Of a stretch of DNA of 64,000 nucleotides, positions 18,801 through 27,664 are shown one piece after another. The translations under genes and the position numbers were made by a program. Every line of letters begins with the position of its first letter. Position 1 is the first letter of the stretch. A model generated the notes under the pieces. The model saw nothing but the letters and a program-made list of their open reading frames with translations. It did no database searches and had not been told where the DNA came from. The DNA comes from Lactobacillus crispatus. GTDB lineage: Bacteria; Bacillota; Bacilli; Lactobacillales; Lactobacillaceae. The stretch is taken from the NCBI RefSeq assembly GCF_018987235.1, contig NZ_CP072197.1:682001-746000 (forward strand), read 5' to 3'.

Positions 18801-19208
18801 CAAAATGGTGAAGTTGTTTTGACTGATGTTGAGAATGCTAAGAGCTTGCTCAAAAAAGGACAGACAATCGTTGCATTGGATGATGCCAAAGTAACACTTA
18901 TCAATGGTGTTAAGTTTTATAGAGTAGGCAACAATACTTTTGTTAAAACGGCTAATACTGTTCTTCAAGCACCTAAGAGACTAAAGCTGACTCACAATGC
19001 TTATGTTTACGATCAAAAAGGTAATGTTGTCAAAAAGCATGGCAAGAAAGTTTTACTTAAGAAGAATCAATGGATTAGTGCATTGAACAATGCAGATAAA
19101 TATGTAATCAAGGGTAGGTTATATTACAAATTAGCTGATGGTCAATTTGTAAAAGTGGCTAATACTGTTACTAAAAAAGCTAAGTTACGAAAAACTGTAG
19201 TGAGTTAG
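15888..19208 (+). pseudogene. Cell-envelope subtilisin proteinase, C-terminal part with SLAP anchor
   Basis: 1106 residues continuing the proteinase frame directly from the target duplication (TKALLMNSAKPQTQNGYTTP). The last S8 region is followed by Fn3-like and B-type beta domains typical of lactocepins (for example DFPVVIDTVAPTL, LILDTVKPTLEVN). The end carries two SLAP modules (KLLHNAYLYDQNGEVV and KLTHNAYVYDQKGNVV), which bind the cell wall in acidophilus-group species in place of a sortase motif. The restored protein would be 1571 residues. Alone this part has no start signal or export signal. Loss would remove a main route of casein breakdown if no other proteinase is present. Confidence 0.88.
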
Positions 19209-19218
19209 AAATACAGAT

Positions 19219-19262
19219 AAATAGTCAAGTATTGTAATTTTGCAATGCTTGACTATTTTTGT
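19219..19262 (+). terminator. Terminator of the proteinase gene
   Basis: A stem of 16 nearly perfect pairs (aaatagtcaagtattg with gcaatgcttgactattt) and a short T tail. The remaining 190 bases to dhaK hold its promoter and cre. Confidence 0.8.
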
Positions 19263-19388
19263 GCTTGTAGTTTGTTTTGAATTTTCTTCTGTCTATGACG
19301 AATAAGCTTAACGATTTCAAAGTACATTTTTTGGAGAATAACATATTAGCACATAAGCGAGAAACTAAACTAATGAAAAGAATTTAGT

Positions 19389-19413
19389 TATAATATTTAT
19401 GTAAGCGATTTCT
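19389..19413 (+). promoter_or_regulatory. dhaK promoter -10 and cre-like site
   Basis: TATAAT at 19389-19394 is followed by tgtaagcgatttct (19400-19413), a cre with two mismatches at its 3' arm. The -35 is weak. Glucose repression of glycerol/dihydroxyacetone use is the expected effect. Confidence 0.6.
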
Positions 19414-19457
19414 GTAAAAGTAGATTAAAAATCTAAACATAGAAAGAAGGAAACTTG

Positions 19458-20453
19458 ATGAAAAAAATTATTAATGATCCACACGACGTGGTGCCAGAAA
19501 TGGTTGATGGAATGACTAGATCCTATCCTCAATATATTGAAAAAATCGAAGGAACTGAAGCTGTCGTTCGCGCAGACAAGGCATCAATGAAAGATAAAGT
19601 CGGAATTATCAGTGGTGGCGGATCAGGTCATGAACCCACTCATGCTGGTTTTGTCGGTGATGGGATGCTCAGTGCAGCTGTTTGCGGTCAGGTCTTTACT
19701 TCACCTACGCCAGATCAAATATATGCAGCCATTAAAGCCGTTAATCAGGGTAAGGGCGTTTTCATGGTTGTTAAAAATTATTCAGGTGATGTCATGAACT
19801 TTGACATGGCTAAGGATTTAGCAAGTATGGATAATATTCCTGTTAAGTCAATCGTAGTTGATGACGATATTGCTGTTGAAAATAGCCTTTATACTCAAGG
19901 AAGACGTGGAGTAGCTGGAACGATTTTCATGCATAAGATTCTTGGTGCAGCTGCTGAACAGGGAGCTAGTCTTGATGAGATTGATGCTTTAGCTAAAAAG
20001 GTTTTACCAAATATCAAGACAATTGCTGTAGCTCTTTCTGCAGCAACTAATCCAGAAGTTGGTAAACCCGGCTTTATCCTGAAAGAGGATGAAATTGAGT
20101 ATGGTGTTGGCATTCATAGTGAGCCGGGCTATCGTCGTGAAAAAATTAAGCCTTCAAAAGAATTAGTTGATGAATTAATTGGTAAATTGAACGATGAAAT
20201 GCATCTTGATAGTAGCAAGAAATACGCTTGTTTAATTAACGGCATGGGTGCTACTCCATTAATGGAACAATATATTTTCTCAAACGATGTCTTAAATAAA
20301 TTAGAAACTTTTGATATTGAACCTAGTTTTATGAAGGTCGGTAATTATATGACTTCAATTGATATGGGCGGTATTTCACTTACGCTTTTTGAAATTCAGG
20401 ATGATAAATGGCTAGATTATTTGAATTATCCAGTTAAAACAATTGCTTGGTAG
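19458..20453 (+). CDS. dhaK: Dihydroxyacetone kinase, substrate-binding subunit
   Basis: 331 residues; the start is the ATG at 19458, seven bases after agaagga. It aligns along its length with PTS-type DhaK: SGGGSGHEPTHAGFVGDGML, FTSPTPDQI, VDDDIAVENSLYTQGRRGVAGT, and the covalent substrate His220 in GVGIHSEPG. It holds dihydroxyacetone as a hemiaminal for phosphorylation by DhaL-ADP. It lacks the ATP-binding domain of single-chain kinases. It leads a tight operon with dhaL, dhaM and a glycerol channel. Confidence 0.93.
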   Translation: MKKIINDPHDVVPEMVDGMTRSYPQYIEKIEGTEAVVRADKASMKDKVGIISGGGSGHEPTHAGFVGDGMLSAAVCGQVFTSPTPDQIYAAIKAVNQGKGVFMVVKNYSGDVMNFDMAKDLASMDNIPVKSIVVDDDIAVENSLYTQGRRGVAGTIFMHKILGAAAEQGASLDEIDALAKKVLPNIKTIAVALSAATNPEVGKPGFILKEDEIEYGVGIHSEPGYRREKIKPSKELVDELIGKLNDEMHLDSSKKYACLINGMGATPLMEQYIFSNDVLNKLETFDIEPSFMKVGNYMTSIDMGGISLTLFEIQDDKWLDYLNYPVKTIAW

Positions 20454-20465
20454 AAAGGAAAAACA

Positions 20466-21050
20466 ATGGCATTAACTACTGATACACTAACTATTTGGAT
20501 GAATAAGTTCGCTGACAAGGTTAATACAAATAAACAATATTTAAGTGATCTTGATACGCCAATTGGTGATGGAGATCATGGCTTTAATATGGATCGCGGG
20601 ATGACTGCAGTTAAAGAAAAATTAGCTACTAAACCAGCTGATTTAACTTCTGGTTTTAAGACGATTGCCATGGCGTTAATTTCAACAGTTGGTGGTGCAT
20701 CTGGCCCGTTGTATGGAACGGCTTTTCTGGAAATGGCCAAGAAGAGTGCTTCGACTAACGATATTGGTGAGTTGCTTGATGCTGCACTAGCTGGAATTGA
20801 AATGCGTGGTGGCGCTAAGCCAGGTGATAAGACCATGGTTGACGTCTGGAACACTTTAGTACCAGAGGTTAAGAGTGGTAATTTAACTGAGGAAAAAATC
20901 AAAGATGCTGTTGAGGCTACTAAGGATATGATTGCTAAAAAAGGTAGAGCGTCATATTTAGGTGAACGGTCTAAGGGACACATTGATCCTGGTTCTCAAT
21001 CAAGCGGGTATCTTTTTGAAGCAATGCTTGAGACGGAGGGCTTGCTATGA
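20466..21050 (+). CDS. dhaL: Dihydroxyacetone kinase, ADP-binding subunit
   Basis: 194 residues of the DhaL family. The Mg-ADP site is visible as DTPIGDGDHGFNMDRG near residues 29-44, plus GGASGPLYGTAF and the C-terminal GERSKGHIDPGSQSS. DhaL keeps its nucleotide as a cofactor that is rephosphorylated by DhaM and passes the phosphate to substrate on DhaK. It lies 12 bp after dhaK with its own ribosome site (aaagga) and overlaps dhaM by 4 bp. Confidence 0.93.
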   Translation: MALTTDTLTIWMNKFADKVNTNKQYLSDLDTPIGDGDHGFNMDRGMTAVKEKLATKPADLTSGFKTIAMALISTVGGASGPLYGTAFLEMAKKSASTNDIGELLDAALAGIEMRGGAKPGDKTMVDVWNTLVPEVKSGNLTEEKIKDAVEATKDMIAKKGRASYLGERSKGHIDPGSQSSGYLFEAMLETEGLL

Positions 21051-21418
21051 GCTTAGGTATAACTTTGGTTTCTCATGTACCAGACATTGCTAACGGATTA
21101 CCTAAATTGCTTAATCAAGTAGCAAAGGATGTGCCGATTACTGCCGCAGGTGGTAAAAACGACAATGATATTGGCACTAGCATGGAAAAGATTATGACGG
21201 CATTTAATGAAAATTCTGCCGATGAAATTCTAGCTTTTTACGATTTAGGCAGTGCGAAAATGAACCTTGAGATGGCAATGGAAATGACTGATAAAAAGGT
21301 TCATCTCTATGATGCTGCTTTTATTGAGGGAGCTTATACAGCTGCATCACTTATTCAAGCAGGCGTAGGCTTAGACGATATTGAAAAGCAACTTAAACCG
21401 CTGATTATTAAAGATTAA
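21047..21418 (+). CDS. dhaM: Dihydroxyacetone kinase phosphotransfer subunit (EIIA-Man type)
   Basis: 123 residues, the short one-domain DhaM of Gram-positives; it lacks the HPr and EI-like domains of the E. coli protein. The phospho-acceptor is His10 in LVSHVPDIANGL. It should take phosphate from HPr and recharge ADP on DhaL. The ATGA overlap with dhaL implies coupled translation and balanced subunits. Confidence 0.92.
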   Translation: MSLGITLVSHVPDIANGLPKLLNQVAKDVPITAAGGKNDNDIGTSMEKIMTAFNENSADEILAFYDLGSAKMNLEMAMEMTDKKVHLYDAAFIEGAYTAASLIQAGVGLDDIEKQLKPLIIKD

Positions 21419-21433
21419 TAGAAAGAGGGCATT

Positions 21434-22141
21434 ATGTCAGGATTCATAGGAGAGTTCTTTGGAACTTTAGTCTTAATTGTTTTGGGCACTGGTTGTGGTG
21501 CTGCAATTAATTTGCAAAAATCGTATGCTAAAGGCGCTAGCTGGCTTTATGTAACTATTGCTTGGGGCATGGCCGTTACATTCGGTGTTTATGTTGCTGC
21601 CAGTCTTGGTTCACAGGGGCACTTGAATCCCGCGGTTACCATTGGCTTTGCTATTTTTGGCTTTTTCCCATGGAGCGAAGTTGGACCATACTTGCTGGGT
21701 CAATTTTTAGGTGCCTTTGTCGGTGCAGCTTTAGTAGCAATTCAGTTTTATCCTCATTTTAAGGCAACTAAAACATCAGAAGCAGGAAACAATGTTGGGA
21801 TTTTTGCTACTGCACCAGCGATTAAGAACAATTTATTTAATTTCTTAAGTGAAACGATAGCAACTTTTATCTTTGTTTTTGCGTTACTTAACTTAGGTGA
21901 TTTTGATAAAGGATTAAAGCCGATTGCGGTTGGTCTATTGATCATGGTTGTCGGTCAAGCTCTTGGCGGAACTACTGGATTCGCATTGAATCCTGCTCGT
22001 GATTGGTCGCCAAGATTAGCATATACAGTTTTACCTATTCCTAATAAGTCGTCGGCTAATTGGAGTTACGCTTGGGTGCCAATGGTCGGACCGATTGCCG
22101 GCGGTATTTTGGCCGCGGGATTGCAATACTTGCTTAAATAA
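21434..22141 (+). CDS. glpF: Glycerol facilitator (aquaglyceroporin)
   Basis: 235 residues with six membrane segments and both MIP half-helix motifs, HLNPAVT and ALNPARDWSPR. The Asp after the second NPAR (NPARD) is the marker of glycerol-conducting members. It lies 15 bp after dhaM with an agagggc ribosome site, so glycerol or dihydroxyacetone entry is coupled to phosphorylation. No glycerol dehydrogenase gene is in the window, so the oxidation step, if present, is coded elsewhere. Confidence 0.9.
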   Translation: MSGFIGEFFGTLVLIVLGTGCGAAINLQKSYAKGASWLYVTIAWGMAVTFGVYVAASLGSQGHLNPAVTIGFAIFGFFPWSEVGPYLLGQFLGAFVGAALVAIQFYPHFKATKTSEAGNNVGIFATAPAIKNNLFNFLSETIATFIFVFALLNLGDFDKGLKPIAVGLLIMVVGQALGGTTGFALNPARDWSPRLAYTVLPIPNKSSANWSYAWVPMVGPIAGGILAAGLQYLLK

Positions 22142-22155
22142 TACATGTGGAATTG

Positions 22156-22187
22156 AAGAAACGGGTACGTTGTACCTGTTTTTTATT
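22156..22187 (+). terminator. Terminator after glpF
   Basis: Stem aacgggtac / gtacctgtt with a three-base loop and T6 tail. Confidence 0.75.
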
Positions 22188-22222
22188 TTGAAAAAATAAG
22201 TAAAAAATATAGCAAGAAATCA

Positions 22223-22260
22223 AAAATGACGCTAATTGATCGAACCAGCGTCATTTTTTT
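22223..22260. terminator. Bidirectional terminator between glpF and galE
   Basis: A perfect 11-bp stem (aaaatgacgct with agcgtcatttt) with A-rich left and T-rich right flanks, suited to both converging transcripts. Confidence 0.85.
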
Positions 22261-22323
22261 AGATAATAGATGTAGAAAATAGTTTGAAAAACGATTAGTT
22301 TTTATAGAAATCTTTATTATACT

Positions 22324-23316
22324 TTACTTGTCTTCGTAGCCCTTTGGGTGACTCTTGTGCCAGTTCCAAGCAGTTGCGATAACGTCATCAACACTTTCAT
22401 GCTTTGGCTTCCAGCCCAAAATAGTTCTTGCTTTGGTTGAATCAGCAACCAAAGAGTCAGGGTCACCGCCACGACGTGGACCCATTGTGTAAGGAATATC
22501 AATCCCTGTTACTTTTTTAGCAGCGTTCAAAATTTCAAGGTTGGAGTAACCTTGAGCAGTACCCAAGTTAAAGACATCTGACTTATTAGTCTCCATCATA
22601 TGTTTCAGTGCCAAAATATGAGCATCAATTAAATCTTCAACTTGAACGTAGTCACGAACGTTGGTACCGTCCTTAGTGTCATAGTCATCACCAAAGATAG
22701 TAAACTTACCATCCCCAGAAATTGCACTCTTCAAAATATTTGGAATCAAGTGTGTTTCTGGTGCGTGATCTTCACCGATTGTGCCATCACTTGCAGCACC
22801 AGCAACGTTGAAGTAGCGAAGAGCAGTGTACTTAATACCATCAGCTTTATCAGCCCAAGCCATGATCTTTTCCATCATCATCTTGGTTTCACCATATGGG
22901 TTGATTGGATCAAGTGGGGTGTCTTCGGTGATTGGCAATTTCTTAGGAATACCATAAGTTGCAGCACTTGAAGAGAAGACTAAGTATTTAACACCAGCGT
23001 CATTCATAGCTTGTAATAATGAAATCATGCCAGTAACGTTATTGTCATAGTACTTAAGTGGCTTTTTAACTGACTCTGGAACTAATGAATATGCTGCAAA
23101 GTGCATTACAGCATCAATCTTTTCATCACGTAAAATTTTGCTTACCAAAAAAGTATCTTCAATATCGCCTTGGTAAAACTTAGCCTTAGAATCTACAGCC
23201 TTTCTGTGACCAGTATATAAAGCATCTAAGACAACAACATCATTGCCTTCTTTAACTAATTCGCGTACAGCGTGTGAGCCGATATAACCCGCACCACCGA
23301 CAACTAAAACTTTCAT
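22324..23316 (-). CDS. galE: UDP-glucose 4-epimerase
   Basis: 330 residues, the usual length. The N-terminal NAD-binding loop GGAGYIGSHAVREL, the catalytic SSSAATYG and YGETK (Tyr-x-x-x-Lys), and the sugar-nucleotide region GAASDGTIGEDH are all present. It interconverts UDP-galactose and UDP-glucose, closing the Leloir cycle started by galK and galT, and supplies UDP-galactose for surface glycans. It is transcribed alone from a promoter with a cre and a LacR-like palindrome, separated from lacM by 104 bp. Confidence 0.95.
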   Translation of the reverse strand: MKVLVVGGAGYIGSHAVRELVKEGNDVVVLDALYTGHRKAVDSKAKFYQGDIEDTFLVSKILRDEKIDAVMHFAAYSLVPESVKKPLKYYDNNVTGMISLLQAMNDAGVKYLVFSSSAATYGIPKKLPITEDTPLDPINPYGETKMMMEKIMAWADKADGIKYTALRYFNVAGAASDGTIGEDHAPETHLIPNILKSAISGDGKFTIFGDDYDTKDGTNVRDYVQVEDLIDAHILALKHMMETNKSDVFNLGTAQGYSNLEILNAAKKVTGIDIPYTMGPRRGGDPDSLVADSTKARTILGWKPKHESVDDVIATAWNWHKSHPKGYEDK

Positions 23317-23352
23317 GTTTTGCGCTCCTTTATTTTAGTTATTATCTTTTAT

Positions 23353-23397
23353 TGAAATCGATTACATTATAACACATATTTTAGTAAATAATTTACT
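23353..23397 (-). promoter_or_regulatory. galE control region: cre, -10 and LacR-like operator
   Basis: Reading on the minus strand: a palindrome agtaaataatttact (23383-23397), a TATAAT (23371-23366), then the cre tgtaatcgatttca (23366-23353), which is a perfect match to the consensus. The palindrome recurs at lacL and in part at lacS, so the same regulator, presumably LacR, should control all three. Confidence 0.75.
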
Positions 23398-23420
23398 GAT
23401 TTTAAATAAAATATTTAAAA

Positions 23421-24374
23421 TTAAAGCAATTTAAATGAAAATTCATGATCTTGACTTGGGTCGATTTGATATTGATCTTCAACATTGCTGCCCCAACTGT
23501 CAATGCCGCCAACACCGCGGACAGCACCAGCAATTACCAAAACAGTTCTGCGGGCTAATGGCAGTTCTTCAATATGAGTTGCATTTTCTAGTTCTTCTGC
23601 TGTGTAGGGAAGGCAACTGAAGTTGAATGGCTTATCAGTTTGCTCAACGGTGAGGTCAAAATCCTCATTAGAATGATCAGCATTGTTGAGCGTAGTATTT
23701 CTAGTGATTTTGAGTTGATGCGTTTGCATGTGCATCCCATTTTCCTGTGGCACTAGGTATTTGGTTACTGGCAATCCCTTAATTTTAAAAGAGCCAGCAC
23801 TGGCTCCAGCCATCCGATCAGGATAAGTCTCACCAGATAAGCCTTCATATTCAAAGCCACTAGCTAGAGTTGGTATGATAAAGCGCATTCCAATTACTGG
23901 AAGCGGTGGTAAATCTTTTTTACCAAAATAACGCATCTTAATTGTAACATGACCATTATTGTTAATTTGGTAAGTAATTTCAACTTTTGTTTTTGGAATA
24001 GTTAAAGTTTCATAAATAAAAGTAATTTCGACTTTACTTGCGTACTCATGATTAGAAAATTGGTTGTTGAGTGGAGCGATTGGCAAATCTGCAAAATCAT
24101 GTTGATCAACTTTGAGCTGAATTTCAGTACAGTGGCTAAACATATCGGCGCCGAGCCATTGAGCTGCTTTTAAGTTGAAACCGTTGCCGCGATCGTTATC
24201 AGTAGTTGCACGCCAAAAGGTTGGGGTAGGAACGCGATAAAACCATTCTTTACCCTTAATTTTTAAAGACTCTAAGCCACCTTTTTCATAGCTGAAAATA
24301 TATTGCTTATCTGGGGTATTAATGCCTAAAGTAGCATCCCCATAGATTATATGTAAATTATTTGTGTAAGCCAT
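23421..24374 (-). CDS. lacM: Beta-galactosidase small subunit
   Basis: 317 residues, the C-terminal portion of a LacZ-type (GH2) enzyme (GH2 domain 5: [46 protein letters not shown]). With LacL it forms the heterodimeric enzyme of many lactobacilli; alone it is inactive. The gene overlaps the lacL 3' end by 17 bp, which couples translation. The tail reads [18 protein letters not shown], conserved in LacZ. Confidence 0.93.
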   Translation of the reverse strand: MAYTNNLHIIYGDATLGINTPDKQYIFSYEKGGLESLKIKGKEWFYRVPTPTFWRATTDNDRGNGFNLKAAQWLGADMFSHCTEIQLKVDQHDFADLPIAPLNNQFSNHEYASKVEITFIYETLTIPKTKVEITYQINNNGHVTIKMRYFGKKDLPPLPVIGMRFIIPTLASGFEYEGLSGETYPDRMAGASAGSFKIKGLPVTKYLVPQENGMHMQTHQLKITRNTTLNNADHSNEDFDLTVEQTDKPFNFSCLPYTAEELENATHIEELPLARRTVLVIAGAVRGVGGIDSWGSNVEDQYQIDPSQDHEFSFKLL

Positions 24375-26238
24375 AGTAGTATTTAACCTCCTGCATTGCT
24401 GGTTTTGGCGTACGATCGGCGAACATCAAGCCATCTCCTGAAAATTCATAGTCGGAATGGCGGTCATCGAAATCACCACCATAACGCAACACGTCTTGGT
24501 TGCTAACTGGATCATGTACTAATAGCGCTTGGTCGATGAAGTCCCAAATAAAGCCGCCTAAATATTGTGGGTATTGGTCAAGCAATTTAATGTAGGAACC
24601 CATGCCACCATCAGAATTACCCATATCATGCATATATTCGCATTCTAAAAATGGCTTTTGAGGCTTATTTTTAAGATATTCTTCAACATCTTTTGGTGGT
24701 AAATACATCCAGCTTTCAAGATCAGAAATCTTGTCCTTTAATTCTGGCGTATGAACCACGCCTTCATAGTGGGTCAGGCGACTATGATCGTGTGCTTTAT
24801 AAAATTTATTCATAGCCGCAATGTTTTCTCCGGCATATGATTCATTGCCAAGAGACCAGAAGAGAATGGCGGTATGGTTTTTTAAAGTTTCATAATTGTT
24901 GCGGGCACGGTCAATTACAGCTTCACGCCATTCAGGAATAGAACCGGGAACATTATCTAAAGGTTCAACTTGTCCCATCTTTTGCCAAGTACCATGTGAT
25001 TCGAGATTATTTTCAGCCATGACATAGATTCCATTTTGATCGCAGAGATAGTACCAGGGAATCTGATTAGGATAATGGCAAGTTCTAACCGCATTGATGT
25101 TATTTTCTTTAAAAGCATGTATATCTTGTTTCATATCAGTTAAAGTGATGCTGCGGCCACGCTTCATATTCCATTCATGCCGATTGACCCCATTAATAAT
25201 TAGACGTTGACCATTTAATAAAACAACCTTGTCAGAATTAATTTCGATTTTTCTAAAGCCGAATTGGTAAGGAATTAGTTCAAGTAAATCACCATTTTCA
25301 GCGTGAACTTCAATAATTAGTTGGTACAAATATGGGTCATGGTTATCCCAAAGATGCACATTTTTGAATAATTCTTTTTCAATTTTTATGGTTAAGCTGA
25401 TTGGTGCTTTTTTCTCAAGTAGAGTTTTGCCATTAATATCTTCTACGAACAAGTGAACTGAGCCAGTATTTTTGCCTGTAAAGTGCAATTGAGCATTAAA
25501 GATTCCATCTTGGTAATTATTTGTAACTTCTGGTTTTAAATCGAGATCGGTTAAATGCGTCTCAGGTAGGCCGAGCAATTCAACTGAACGAAAAATGCCA
25601 GAAAAACGGAACATATCCTGGTCTTCCAAGAAAGAGGCAGTGCTATGTTTGAAAACTTCAACTGCTAAAATATTGTTTTTGTTTTTAATGTAAGGTGTTA
25701 GATCAAATTCTGAAGGAGTGAAACTGTCTTCGGCGTAACCAACAAAATGACCATTGAGCCAAACATACATTGCTCGCTCAACTCCTTCAAAAACAATGTG
25801 AACATCACGACCTCGCAAAGTGGAATTTAAGTCAAAATGCTTAATGTAAGAGCCAACTGTGTTATCTGCACCTTTGCTAAAAGAGTCGGTAGCTTTTTGG
25901 TTGATTGTGTAAGCAGGTCGACGATAAATTTTTCCTTCCCACGGAAAGAGCGTATTAATATATTGATTTTGAGCGTAATTATTTAGCTCAATTTCACTTG
26001 GGACTGGAATGTGATCAAATGATGAAGAATCGAAATCTGTTTTAAAGAAATCAACGGGTCGTGTTTGTGGATTAGCTGAAAACTTAAAACACCAGTCACC
26101 ATTTAAACTTTGAACAAAACTACTAGTTTGCTTTTGCCATTCGCGATAGTTCTTGAAATAGGGATGATCGCTGTGGGCAGGAACTTGATTAACGCGGAAA
26201 ACTTCGGGGTCATCAAGCCAGCTAAGATTTGCTTTCAT
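24358..26238 (-). CDS. lacL: Beta-galactosidase large subunit
   Basis: 626 residues of GH2: sugar-binding domain, immunoglobulin-like domain and catalytic barrel. The acid/base Glu is in [11 protein letters not shown] and the nucleophile in [46 protein letters not shown] is the standard barrel entry. It hydrolyses lactose taken up by LacS, the gene for which stands divergently beyond lacR. The promoter has a cre and overlapping LacR-like palindromes. Confidence 0.95.
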   Translation of the reverse strand: MKANLSWLDDPEVFRVNQVPAHSDHPYFKNYREWQKQTSSFVQSLNGDWCFKFSANPQTRPVDFFKTDFDSSSFDHIPVPSEIELNNYAQNQYINTLFPWEGKIYRRPAYTINQKATDSFSKGADNTVGSYIKHFDLNSTLRGRDVHIVFEGVERAMYVWLNGHFVGYAEDSFTPSEFDLTPYIKNKNNILAVEVFKHSTASFLEDQDMFRFSGIFRSVELLGLPETHLTDLDLKPEVTNNYQDGIFNAQLHFTGKNTGSVHLFVEDINGKTLLEKKAPISLTIKIEKELFKNVHLWDNHDPYLYQLIIEVHAENGDLLELIPYQFGFRKIEINSDKVVLLNGQRLIINGVNRHEWNMKRGRSITLTDMKQDIHAFKENNINAVRTCHYPNQIPWYYLCDQNGIYVMAENNLESHGTWQKMGQVEPLDNVPGSIPEWREAVIDRARNNYETLKNHTAILFWSLGNESYAGENIAAMNKFYKAHDHSRLTHYEGVVHTPELKDKISDLESWMYLPPKDVEEYLKNKPQKPFLECEYMHDMGNSDGGMGSYIKLLDQYPQYLGGFIWDFIDQALLVHDPVSNQDVLRYGGDFDDRHSDYEFSGDGLMFADRTPKPAMQEVKYYYGLHK

Positions 26239-26272
26239 GAAAATACCTGATTTCTATAAAAAAAATTAACCT

Positions 26273-26333
26273 TGAAAACGCTTATATTATAGCACATAGA
26301 TAATAAATTTACTTAATAAGTAAATTATTTACT
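26273..26333 (-). promoter_or_regulatory. lacLM control region: cre, -10 and two overlapping LacR-like operators
   Basis: Minus-strand -10 TATAAT lies at 26291-26286. The cre (plus-strand reading tgaaaacgcttata, 26273-26286) sits directly downstream of it. Upstream, a 21-bp near-perfect palindrome (26307-26327) overlaps agtaaattatttact (26319-26333). The shared arm would let two dimers compete for, or cooperate on, the same DNA. Confidence 0.7.
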
Positions 26334-26398
26334 GAAAAATATTTTGAAGATTAATATTTTTGACTCGAAAACGAATGACAAAGTGCTTATGATATTTA

Positions 26399-26426
26399 TT
26401 GGAATTACGTAAATATTTTGTATAAT
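26399..26426 (+). promoter_or_regulatory. lacR promoter
   Basis: TTGGAA (26399-26404), 16-bp spacer, TATAAT (26421-26426). It has no obvious operator of its own. Confidence 0.6.
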
Positions 26427-26467
26427 AAAGTTAAAAATTATTTATTTAAGATAGAAAAGATATAAAT

Positions 26468-27472
26468 ATGACAACAATTAAAGAAATAGCACAAGAATCA
26501 GGGTATTCTTCAGCTACGGTTTCGCGCTTATTAAATAATGATCCTAATTTGTCAATTACGGCTGATACTAAGAACAAAATTTTAGAAATTGCCAATAAAT
26601 TGGGCTATTGGAAGGATCATCAGGAGAAGAAGATTCGTCCAACAATTGCGTTACTATACCGAGTAAATCATGAAGAGCAACTGCAAGATGAATATTTTAC
26701 TTCATTAAAGCAAGCGCTGATTTCAACAGTAGAAGCAGAGTCGCTGCAGATGAAGACTTTTTATGATGCAGATGATTTGATCAAGCATGCGTCTCTTTTT
26801 CAAGGCTTTATTGGAGTTGGCGCAGCTCCGATTGAAAATGAAACGCTTAAGAAGTTACATGAGGTTCTGCCTAACGGTGTTTTTGTCGATACTAATCCAG
26901 CGCCTGAATTATTTGATTCCATTCGCCCAAATTTAACGCTGACAGTAAAAAATGCAATTGATCTTTTTCTCGATAAAGGATATCAGCGCATTGGTTTTAT
27001 AGGTGGCGTTGGGCCTAAGCATGATCATATTCAAGAAGTAGATGTACGTGCCACCGCTTTTGCGGAGTATATCAAGGTGAGAGGCAAAAGTGATGAATTG
27101 ATGTTTGTTAATGGCCCGTTTAGCGTTGCTAATGGCTATAAGTTGGGAAAAGAGGTACTGGCTAAATGCAAAAATAAATTGCCTGATGCATTTTTAATTG
27201 CTTCGGATACTTTGGCAGTTGGAGTTTTGCAAGCTTTTAATGAGAACAATGTTAATGTGCCAAAAGATACTGCAATTTTAAGTATTAATAATAGTAATGT
27301 GGTTAAGTATGTTTCACCGCCACTTTCTTCTTATAATATTGATCAACAAGAGATGATTGATATGGCATTAAATATGCTAACGAATCTGATTATTCAACCT
27401 AATCGGGCACACATTGATGTAAATATGAATACTAATTTAGTTGTGCGCAAGAGTTTTGTGCCTAAGAAGTAA
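26468..27472 (+). CDS. lacR: LacI-family regulator of the lactose/galactose locus
   Basis: 334 residues. LacI helix-turn-helix TTIKEIAQESGYSSATVSRLLNND and linker KLGYWKDHQ are followed by a sugar-sensing domain with QRIGFIGGVGPKHDH and AILSINNSNVVKYVSPPLSS. It stands between lacL and lacS, the usual place for LacR in acidophilus-group strains. The AGTAAAT palindromes at the galE, lacL and lacS promoters are its likely operators. Galactose or lactose as inducer is an inference from context. Confidence 0.88.
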   Translation: MTTIKEIAQESGYSSATVSRLLNNDPNLSITADTKNKILEIANKLGYWKDHQEKKIRPTIALLYRVNHEEQLQDEYFTSLKQALISTVEAESLQMKTFYDADDLIKHASLFQGFIGVGAAPIENETLKKLHEVLPNGVFVDTNPAPELFDSIRPNLTLTVKNAIDLFLDKGYQRIGFIGGVGPKHDHIQEVDVRATAFAEYIKVRGKSDELMFVNGPFSVANGYKLGKEVLAKCKNKLPDAFLIASDTLAVGVLQAFNENNVNVPKDTAILSINNSNVVKYVSPPLSSYNIDQQEMIDMALNMLTNLIIQPNRAHIDVNMNTNLVVRKSFVPKK

Positions 27473-27508
27473 ATTAATTAGTAAATAAAAATATTTTTTA
27501 GTAATACT

Positions 27509-27547
27509 ATCAAAAGAGAATGCTAATTTAATGCGTTCTCTTTTTGT
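27509..27547 (+). terminator. Terminator of lacR
   Basis: Stem agagaatgc / gcgttctct around taattta, followed by a T5 run. Confidence 0.65.
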
Positions 27548-27556
27548 TTAGCTTTC

Positions 27557-27635
27557 AGTAAATAATTTATTAAATATAAATAAATTCTTTACTTAGCAAA
27601 AATAGAGAATATACTAAGCTATGTAAACGATTACA
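27557..27635 (+). promoter_or_regulatory. lacS control region: LacR-like operator, promoter and cre
   Basis: agtaaataatttatt (27557-27571) matches the operator palindrome seen at galE with one change in the last arm. TTTACT (27588-27593), 16 bp, TATACT (27610-27615) is a plausible promoter. The cre tgtaaacgattaca (27622-27635) is a perfect consensus match. Confidence 0.75.
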
Positions 27636-27664
27636 ATCAAAAGATTGCTTTAGGGGGCAAATTT

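Noticed and set aside
20576..20983. A 135-residue minus-strand protein inside dhaL
   Set aside because: Shadow of a conserved kinase subunit; no promoter or ribosome site.
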